This document shows, piece after piece, positions 1 through 5,148 of a DNA stretch of 5,148 bases. Made by a program: the position numbers and the translations under genes. The stretch covers positions 4,480 through 9,627 of the forward strand of contig MGUS01000033.1 in NCBI GenBank assembly GCA_001800085.1, read 5' to 3'. The DNA comes from Elusimicrobia bacterium RIFCSPLOWO2_01_FULL_60_11. Lineage in GTDB: Bacteria; Elusimicrobiota; Elusimicrobia; 2-02-FULL-39-32. The notes under the pieces are model-generated. The model saw nothing but the letters and a program-made list of their open reading frames with translations. It ran no database searches and was not told where the DNA came from. How positions within the stretch are numbered: position 1 is the stretch's first letter; every line of letters begins with the position of its first letter.

Positions 1-3000
1 TTGCGCGGCAGAACCGGGACAGGGTATTGAACCCCACGGAAGGCGCCGACCGGGATGTTGCCCGGAACATCATGAAGGAGCATCTCCGGCTCATCCTGCA
101 GAATTTTTCCGCGAATCCGACTTACCAGAGAACGGGCGGCCTTCCCGTCATCCATCTTTTGAAGATGGTGAATTTTGAGCCGGAAGATTACGCGGATGTC
201 CAGACCGAGCTCATGGAGGAATTCGGACTTGTCTTCGCCTTCGTGGGAGATTCCACGCAAGACCAGGGCCCGGACAGGACGGACCCCACCGGCCGCACGA
301 GCCGCGGCGCGGAATACTTCGCATCGGTCAACGGGCTGTATGAAGGGTTCAATGAAGCGATGCTGAAAAGCGAACCGGAATGGCAGAGGAACCCCCAGAA
401 CTATGAGGATTCCGCCAGAGCGAGCGTTTATGAGGTCAGTCTGGGCAACCCCTCGTATCTGGGCCGGGTCGGCTCCGTGTATGCGGCGCCTGACGCTGAA
501 GACGTCAACGGCTGGGCTGAAAAGACCGCCGATTACGCCGTGCGGGCGCAGATGCAGTGGGTCATCGTCCAGTCCTTTGAAAATTTCGAGCCCTCCGCGG
601 GAAACGGAGGCTTTGCGCGTCTGTGGAGCTTGATGCGGCTTGCGGCAAGGATGAAGGGAATCGCCAACCCGGACCCTCAGCTGCCCATTGAAGTCAAGGA
701 GGACATCCGCAAGGGCGTTGCGGAATGGGAGCGGACGCGGGAAAAAACCCCTGTCCTGTACAAGGATTACGCGCCGCCCACTCTGGATGACTTCCTGGGC
801 CGAGAGCGGACCGGTTTTTCAAAGCCCGTTCTGAACTACGGAAGCGTCAACCATAATTTCACGGTCTCGCAGACGAGGGATTATGAGATCGTCTATGCGC
901 TCGAAGACGCCGCGGACCCCCGCGTCAAGATCGGGATGGACATCTCCGAGCAGGAGATGATCGGGGCCGACCCCAAGGACGAACGGCTTCCCCGGTATCA
1001 CCGCCTGAAAGACATCGACGGCCAAGCCGATCCCGGAGAGATCCTGGGGACGAATGGAACGACCTACGCGACAAGGACCTACCATCTCCAAGCCGGCAAG
1101 AACTACCGGTGGGACATCCCCATCCTCATGGAAGCGGATCTCGAAGGCCGGCGCAAGAGCAATGCAGGGGCCCGGGCGAAGGTCCGCGTCAATCTGCGCC
1201 CGGCCCAGGCCGATGGGAACGGCCTTATCAATTTTACGCTGGATGTGGCCCAGGCTCCGGACGGCGCTTACCGGATGGCCGACTACATGGACGGGAACAT
1301 CATCTCCAGAGGTTTTATAGAGTCCGGCGACGGGGTCCTCTCCCCTGGCGCGCGCGGGGGAGTGCGGATCACCGGCAAAGAAGGCACGAGAAGGACCGTT
1401 GCCGTTGCGACCGCATGGGCGAAGATCCCCGTTGACCGCAACTATCTCGTGTTCGACGGCTTCGTCCCCGACCAAGTCTTGAAAGACGGGCCCGGCGTCA
1501 TCATCTGGGTCACTCCCGGGTTGGACGAAGGGGACGAGGGTTTGGAAGGGTATCCGTTGAACATCGACGGCGGCTCCATCAGCCCGGATCCCGAGGAATT
1601 CACCAAGGGCTCGTTGAACGTGGTGAAATTGAAAAAAACCTTGAAGCTGGGACGCGCCATCGATGTCCATATCCTAGGGCTCCTCGGCATGACCGCGGAC
1701 GAGTTTGACGAGATGCCGAGGGACGAAGCGGAGAGTGCGGCCGTCACCGCGTTCAACAGAGCCCTGCAGACCGACGTGCTGGGCCGGGTCGGGACGGACC
1801 TGCGTTCGACCCTGGCCCTTTCCGACAGGACAAAGGGCCTCATCGACTACGCGGGCCGTCCGGACAACGAGCCCCTGTCTCTCTCGAACCTGCTCATCAT
1901 GAACCGCGCGCTCCTCCAAGCCGTCTACACCCGCGACTATGATTTCATGGCCTTTGCGGTCACGGATTTCTCCAGGCCTGTCGTGATCGAGATGGACCGC
2001 GACCTGCTTGAAATGACCGGCGGCAAAGTGAGGATCAGCGTCGGGGTCCCCGGGCCCAGGGGTGATGTGACCTCCACCATCGACAGCTCGCTCAGTTGGA
2101 AAGGCATGGGCCCCGCGGACGGGAGGTTCGCGGAGCTCTACGGTTTCCGCGCGCGCACTCTGGAACAGCTGCCTTTGGACGTCCAAAACCAGATCCGGAC
2201 CCAATCCCTGCCCATGACCAGCCAACAGAAAGCGCCTCCCGCGCAGAGCGCCAAATTCGTTCCTTATAAGGCAGGGGCGACCTTGGCGGGGGTCGAAGAA
2301 GAACCGGCTCCGGGTACGCCCATCCCCTCAGTCGCCGATTTCGCCATCACTCTGCAGGGGGCGTATGAGAATAATGACATGGGCCAGCCCCTGGGCACCA
2401 GATACCGTCTGCGCCCGGACGGCAGGATCACGATCTCCCAGGTGACACTGCCGGAGGCCGAACAGCTGGCCCGGGGGAACAAACCCATGGAGGCCTTCAC
2501 CACATTCGAAGTCAAGCACAGGACGCCCGCCGACTCCGTCGCGTCGAAGGACCCGGACACCCCTCTGCGCCTGAACCAGGTGCTGACCCTGGACGTGGAA
2601 CAATTCACTCGGAACGCGACCGTCACCCTCATGGTGGAAGGCGCCGTCGTTCCGATCCGCCCCAAGAGGATCAACCGCACAGGGACTTATGAGTTCGACC
2701 TGAGCGAGCTGGACGAGGACGGGAAAGACCATGTGGCCGCAGCGATCAAACAGGCGTTGTCGCAATCCAGACGGGCCGAGCGCATGGTGCAGTTCTCCCT
2801 GAAATTCGTCTTTGACACGACCACTCTCGGCATCAACAGCCGTGAATCGATGACCTTCCGGCTGCGAGTCGCCGACAAGCCGGCGCCCAGGGGTGGAGGA
2901 GGCGTGGTGGTCCGCACACCCGCCGTTTTCGGGCTGATGCTGGCCGGGATGCTCACGCCCTACACATTCCTGTTCGACGCGGGCTTGCTTTTGGGGCTTG

Positions 3001-5148
3001 GATGGTTCGCCTTGTACATATTCAACCAATGGCGCGGCATGCGGGCTGCGGGGGCCAGGGAAATTAAATTCCCTTCGACCGAAGAAGAATGGCGAAAAAT
3101 CCCCGGCATTGGCAAGGTGCTCTCCGGCAGGATCATGCAGGCGGTCGACGCGAAAGGCGGGACCTTGAGAAGCTTGGACGAGTTGCTCGATATCCGAGGG
3201 ATCGGCCCCAAGCGGCTGGCCGCGATCCGGGGATATTTCACCAGGAACGGCATCGCCCTTCCAGCGGGGCGCCGCGCGGGTGTTATGAGTTCGATGGCCG
3301 CGAGCAAGTCCCTGCGCTGGCTGACGCCTTTCACGGTTGCATTGCTGCTCTTGCTGCAAGTCTCCACGGCTTCGGGCCAAGTTCAAATGCCAACCCAGAT
3401 CCCAACCGGCAGTGGGATCGCCGTTCAAGTCCACCCCCCCGCTTCCGCCGTGAACAGGGCAGCCGTCCAGGCAGGCCATATCGTCGTCAAGAAAGGGGAT
3501 TCGTTCTGGAAGCTTTTCGGCACCGGATGGAAGACCGTTTGGGAGGCCAATAAAGACAATATTCCAGACCCCAACATGTTAAGGATCGGTCAGCAGATCG
3601 TTGTGGCATCCGCTCCATTTGCGGAGGAAGCGGGCCGGGTCGTGGATGCCGCCGTGAGCGCGGCGTCGTCTGTTCAGGAGGCTGCCGCCGGCATCCTGGA
3701 ACAAAATCCCGTGGCCCAGGCCGCCGCCGGCGCTACGGATATCTTGAGCCCGCCCGCCAAGGAACGGGTGGAAGCCGTGCCTTTTTCGGAAGCCGTTGCC
3801 CGTTCTTTTCCCGGGGGGGAGATGAAGATGACTTTCAAAGACGCCGCGGCCCAGGCGATCGAGAAAAACCCCAATGTCCTGACCGACAAGGAATATTTCG
3901 AGCTCCAGCGGCTCATCCTGCGCAAGACCTACTGGTACAACCGCTGGGGCATAGGCGCCGAAGCCACCGCGCGCCTCGACGCCATATTCCTGCCCAACCG
4001 GAATTTCATCAACATGGGGCCCGATAACCTGAACCGTGACCCCGCGATTTATCCCTTCGTCTTGACCGGGGTGAATCCCGCCATCAACACCGAATTCGCG
4101 GGGGAACTGGACCGGAACCTTCTGGCCTATCTGACAGAGTTGAACCCCATCTTCAACACGGACCCCAAGAAGGGGCCTTTGAGGAACGGGCTCACCGAAG
4201 GCATCTACACCCAGGCCTTCATCGACGCCATGAAGATGGTGGCCGATTCCCCGGCCTTCCGGCAGCGCTATAACATCTCCTCCGACATGGACGCCTACAC
4301 GGTCCTCCACATCCTCATCAGCAACAATGAGCCCTCGATCAATATCATCTACGGCTTGGCCGACCTGGCCGCGCGCAACAACGGCAACCTCGGGCAGAAC
4401 ATCCAGAGCATCGATCAGCTCTTCCAGAGGGCCAACGAGATCAGCGAAAGGCCGGAATTCAAAGCCAGGTCCCAGACCTACTGGGAGGGCCGCACGCTCG
4501 ACCCCCAGGCTGACAGGGGCAACCACGACATGAACTTCCTCCTGGAGCAGGCCTACCTGGAGCTGACCAGCGGCAGGGACTTGGCCACATTCAGGCGCAA
4601 CCCATGGGCTTTCTCGGTCTCCGGGGACATCAGGATCCTGGACAGCCAAGCCGGCAAGGACCGGAAGGTCATCAAGGCGGAGACCAACGTCATCGAAAAG
4701 CGCCTGGCTCTCCAGGAACCTATGCTCAAGACCGACATCATCAACCTCGCTGTCTTGAAGGCCCGCCTCAAGGAGCGCATGGCCCTCATTGAGGAGAGGA
4801 TTGCGAAGCTTTCCGCGTTCTCTCCCCGTCCCGAGGGATTGGAGGCGCAGATCCATGCCCTTGAATCCGACCTGCGCCTGGTCCTAAGGGATTACGTCTT
4901 GGCCAACGACCGCCTGGCCGAGCTCCTGCAGCTGGATCCCAACCTCCCCAGGTCCGATATCGTCATCCCCGCCGGGCTTGCCGACATGGACGGCATCGAC
5001 GTCGTCGCCGCCCAGAAGGCCCTGACCGAGGCCGAGCTGGCCCTGGCCAAGATCCCCAGGGGGGGATCGGTCCTTAACTATTCCGGCATTGTAGGCGGCG
5101 CGCTTTCCCTTGAATACCCCGTCCTGACCCATACGGGCTACGGCGGGT
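1..5148 (+). CDS. Giant multidomain cell-envelope protein, partial at both ends (LysM and TolC-like domains)
   Basis: One frame (first full codon at base 3) stays open across the whole window for 1,715 codons. Both ends are missing, so the full protein is longer. Recognisable parts in order are a possible GH99-like barrel tail, two beta-rich regions, membrane segment(s), a ComEA-type helix-hairpin-helix, a signal-peptide-like segment, a LysM domain, and a TolC-like outer membrane efflux domain that runs off the right edge. Codon choice is strongly GC-ending: the rare codons TTA, CTA and TCA occur only at 819, 1674, 2328, 3579 and 4884 in my reading. I see no cysteine in the translation. The likely role, by inference, is a protein anchored in the inner membrane that binds peptidoglycan and reaches the outer membrane; its substrate is unknown. 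An in-frame ATG at 3285 begins a signal-peptide-like stretch, so this could be two ancestral genes joined. No good ribosome binding site precedes that ATG. Coding status is near certain; the overall function is not. Confidence 0.93.
3..662 (+). other. Possible C-terminal part of a GH99/WbsX-like glycosidase-type barrel (protein domain)
   Basis: Residues 1-220. Two motifs suggest this fold. The first is NPTYQRTGGLPVI (residues 38-50), which resembles the 'hPaYyr.dGrPvv' strand of GH99-like and WbsX-like proteins and is followed by FVGD (80-83). The second is WVIVQSFENFEPSA (186-199), which sits where the family has its 'SFNEWhEGt.iEPs' strand. The spacing between them is about 145 residues, plausible for the last half of a TIM barrel. 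In GH99-like proteins the NEW/E motif carries active-site residues; here Asn-Glu-Trp has become Glu-Asn-Phe, so activity on alpha-mannan-type glycans is doubtful and the domain may only bind sugars. The first half of the barrel would lie left of the window. This is motif recall by eye and could be chance. Confidence 0.35.
807..1685 (+). other. Beta-rich extracytoplasmic region, probably jelly-roll/CBM-like modules (protein region)
   Basis: Residues 269-561 consist of alternating hydrophobic strands and Gly/Asp/Asn turns with no membrane segment and no cysteine. One unit runs over about residues 280-400 and carries DYEIVYALED and NYRWDIPILMEADL strands. A second runs over about residues 427-550. 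It starts with an aromatic/Gly 'RGFIESGDG' turn, continues with paired strands including VAVATAWAKI and NYLVFDGFVP, and then GVIIWVTPGL. That order (glycine-rich opening, strand ending in W, 'Y-x-x-F-x-x-F/V' strand, hydrophobic 'v.i.v' strand) is typical of carbohydrate-binding jelly rolls, which fits the possible glycosidase-like domain just before it. I cannot name a family, and no ligand residues can be assigned. Confidence 0.45.
1686..1949 (+). other. Helical patch between the two beta-rich regions (protein region)
   Basis: Residues 562-649 are rich in Ala, Leu, Glu, Asp and Arg with heptad-like hydrophobic spacing, for example around FNRALQTDVLGRV and LLIMNRALLQAVY. This contrasts with the strand-rich flanks. 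I recognise no family. It may be a spacer or a small helical insertion between the beta modules. Confidence 0.35.
1950..2918 (+). other. Second beta-rich exported region leading to the membrane anchor (protein region)
   Basis: Residues 650-972. Strand-like segments such as PVVIEMDRDLLEM and KVRISVGVPG come first. A low-complexity Pro/Gln/Ala/Lys joint follows at about residues 740-775 (TSQQKAPPAQSAKF, then EEEPAPGTPIP). A further beta-sandwich-like unit occupies about 776-965, with strands FAITLQGAYE, ITISQVTLPE, VLTLDVEQF, ATVTLMVEGAVVPI, MVQFSLKFVF and MTFRLRVAD. The unit ends in a flexible Gly-rich run (RGGGG, about 964-968) right before the membrane segment, as expected for an exported domain tethered to a membrane anchor. 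Family unknown. Confidence 0.45.
2922..3023 (+). other. Transmembrane segment(s): one long helix or a short hairpin (protein region)
   Basis: Residues 974-1007 are almost wholly hydrophobic. They split around Asp992 into AVFGLMLAGMLTPYTFLF (974-991) and AGLLLGLGWFALYIF (993-1007). The segment is followed at once by NQWRGMRAAGAREIK, which is Arg/Lys-rich and by the positive-inside rule should face the cytoplasm. If only one pass is made, the large N-terminal region is periplasmic; if both halves span the membrane, the N-terminal region would be cytoplasmic, which fits its composition less well. The Pro986 and Asp992 kink leaves the number of passes open. Confidence 0.75.
3090..3239 (+). other. 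ComEA-type helix-hairpin-helix domain (protein domain)
   Basis: Residues 1030-1079. Two hairpin motifs are clear: IPGIGKVLSGRIMQA (1033-1047) and IRGIGPKRLAAIRGYF (1064-1079). The sequence SLDELLDI sits between them. This is the ComEA/tandem-HhH pattern 'lPGIG...A..I......G.f.s.eeL..v.GIG.k'. HhH domains bind the DNA backbone without sequence specificity in ComEA (DNA uptake) and in repair enzymes. Both Gly-Ile-Gly turns and flanking basic residues (K1038, K1070, R1071) are intact, so binding is plausible. Its place between a membrane helix with a basic C-side and a second hydrophobic segment with a basic N-side suggests a cytoplasmic loop, whereas ComEA itself is periplasmic. HhH folds can also act as protein-protein modules, as in some polysaccharide-export and secretion proteins. 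Confidence 0.85.
3285..3377 (+). other. Internal signal-peptide-like / signal-anchor segment, possible internal start at ATG 3285
   Basis: Residues 1095-1125 have the three parts of a Sec signal peptide. There is a basic n-region (K1102, R1105), a hydrophobic core FTVALLLLLQV (1110-1120), and a small-residue c-region STASG with possible cleavage after Ala1123 or Gly1125. Two in-frame ATGs (3285 and 3294) stand in front. Upstream bases (3266-3284) hold only GGGG and GGG runs, with no convincing AGGAGG-like site. Read as part of the long protein, it is a second inward-to-outward membrane pass that puts LysM and OEP outside the cytoplasm. Read as a gene start, it marks the N-terminus of a separate LysM-TolC protein. 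Confidence 0.75.
3477..3605 (+). other. LysM peptidoglycan-binding domain
   Basis: Residues 1159-1201, about 43 residues, the usual LysM length. Key features are the opening HIVVKKGDSFWKLF (family 'y.VkkGDtlw.IA'), the central W-x-x-N segment VWEANKDNI (1179-1187), and the closing NMLRIGQQIVV (1191-1201; family 'n.d.i.pGq.l.ip'). LysM binds GlcNAc-containing glycans, chiefly peptidoglycan. Lying just after an export segment and before an outer membrane-type domain, it is well placed to hold the protein in the periplasmic wall layer. Confidence 0.9.
3606..3827 (+). other. Ala-rich linker between LysM and TolC-like domain (protein region)
   Basis: Residues 1202-1275 are low in complexity and rich in Ala, Val, Glu and Pro, including VVDAAVSAASSVQEAAAGIL and QAAAGATDILSPPAKE. 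Such linkers commonly space periplasmic modules; it may be partly helical. It contains a run of seven G at 3813-3819 that codes for Gly-Gly near its end. Confidence 0.6.
3948..4604 (+). other. Large insertion within the TolC-like domain (protein region)
   Basis: Residues 1316-1534, about 215-220 residues, sit between the first OEP helix and the first membrane strand, where typical OEP proteins have only a few tens of residues. It is mostly helical and Asn/Asp-rich, with segments such as LDRNLLAYLTELNPIF, YTVLHILISNNEPSINIIY and IQSIDQLFQRANEIS. There is no membrane segment and no cysteine. I recognise no family. By position it would hang off the periplasmic end of the channel, or near the equatorial region, and might bind a partner protein. 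Confidence 0.5.
5051..5068. repeat. Short perfect inverted repeat inside the coding sequence
   Basis: GATCCCC (5051-5057) and GGGGATC (5062-5068) are exact reverse complements around a 4-base loop (AGGG). It could fold as a small GC-rich hairpin in mRNA. It is not followed by a T-tract, lies in the middle of an open frame, and encodes KIPRGGS, so it is unlikely to be a terminator; chance is the simplest explanation. Confidence 0.35.

Larger units (their letters stand above)
3828..5148 (+). other. TolC-like outer membrane efflux (OEP) domain, truncated by the window edge
   Basis: From residue 1276 onward. The first helix MTFKDAAAQAIEKNPNVL (1276-1293) matches the OEP opening 'lsl.eAl..Al.nNp.l'. 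After a long insertion, WAFSVSGDIRIL (1535-1546) fits the first membrane strand. A pair of long amphipathic helices then fits H3/H4: about 1553-1603, with RLALQEPMLKTDI and LKARLKERMALIEERI, and about 1609-1643, ending LAELLQLDP (family 'L..lLG.dp'). A second OEP repeat starts with VVAAQKALTEAELALAKIPR and reaches the strand GGALSLEYPVLTHTG (1698-1712), which resembles 'l.l.~PLfdgG'. In TolC such repeats build a trimeric outer membrane barrel plus periplasmic helical tunnel used for efflux or type I secretion. About one more OEP half should follow to the right of the window. The match is by motif order, not by search. Confidence 0.65.

Noticed and set aside
175..633. Short plus-strand open frames near the left edge
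   Set aside because: They are Arg/Ser/Pro-rich shadows of the main frame, without conserved motifs.
1632..1638. A7 tract as a programmed frameshift site
   Set aside because: Codon phase is TTG AAA AAA ACC, which does not give a classical X-XXY-YYZ slippery heptamer, and the zero frame continues normally.
819..2225. Two adjacent minus-strand open frames (819-1670 and 1674-2225)
   Set aside because: They are the same mirror register, separated only by a sense CTA codon; no recognisable motif and no ribosome binding site evidence.
2328..3479. Minus-strand open frame of 383 codons
   Set aside because: It is codon-aligned antisense of the HhH and membrane region; its composition (His/Gly/Arg/Asp-rich) is typical of mirror frames in GC-rich genes.
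3089..3553. Plus-strand open frame of 154 codons in the +2 frame
   Set aside because: It overlaps the HhH, signal-like and LysM regions out of frame; its product is Arg/Pro/Gly-rich and domain-free.
3579..4856. Minus-strand open frame of 425 codons
   Set aside because: It is codon-aligned with the sense gene, bounded by a rare sense TTA codon, and its translation shows no domain, while the sense frame here carries OEP motifs.
5051..5068. Hairpin as a transcription terminator
   Set aside because: There is no T-tract after the stem, and the sense frame continues through an OEP repeat.
1..5148. CRISPR array, tRNA, rRNA, insertion sequence or attachment site
   Set aside because: No regularly spaced direct repeats, no tRNA cloverleaf or rRNA core sequence, no terminal inverted repeats or transposase motifs were seen; the whole window is coding.

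Overview
The window is the interior of one very large protein-coding gene on the + strand. Reading the frame that begins at base 3 gives 1,715 consecutive sense codons (bases 3-5147) with no stop, and neither the true start nor the true stop lies in the window. Residue n of this fragment begins at base 3n, and residue numbers below use that rule. GC content is high (about 60% by eye), most third positions are G or C, and the protein composition is ordinary. I read no cysteine at all, which suits a protein that works outside the cytoplasm.

Layout of the polypeptide, N to C. Residues 1-220 may be the tail of a GH99/WbsX-like glycosidase-type barrel. Residues 269-561 form a beta-rich region resembling carbohydrate-binding jelly rolls. 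Residues 562-649 are a helical patch. Residues 650-972 are a second beta-rich region with a Pro/Gln/Ala-rich joint. Residues 974-1007 are one long or two short membrane segments. Residues 1030-1079 are a ComEA-type helix-hairpin-helix (HhH) domain. Residues 1102-1125 are a signal-peptide-like or signal-anchor segment. Residues 1159-1201 are a LysM peptidoglycan-binding domain. Residues 1202-1275 are an Ala-rich linker. From residue 1276 to the window end lies a TolC-like outer membrane efflux (OEP) domain, with about 215 unrelated residues inserted after its first helix.

The parts make sense together as an envelope-spanning protein of a didermic bacterium: a large exported N-terminal region, a membrane anchor, a probably cytoplasmic nucleic-acid-binding-type loop, a second export segment, a wall-binding module and an outer membrane channel or its relative. 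An alternative is that two genes, one ending in TM-HhH and one beginning with signal peptide-LysM-OEP, have fused in frame.

No taxon can be assigned from the sequence alone. Giant envelope genes of this style are known from Omnitrophota and similar small-celled or predatory lineages, and that is my tentative guess. There are no RNA genes, mobile elements, CRISPR arrays, promoters or terminators that I can support. No stretch of the window is intergenic.
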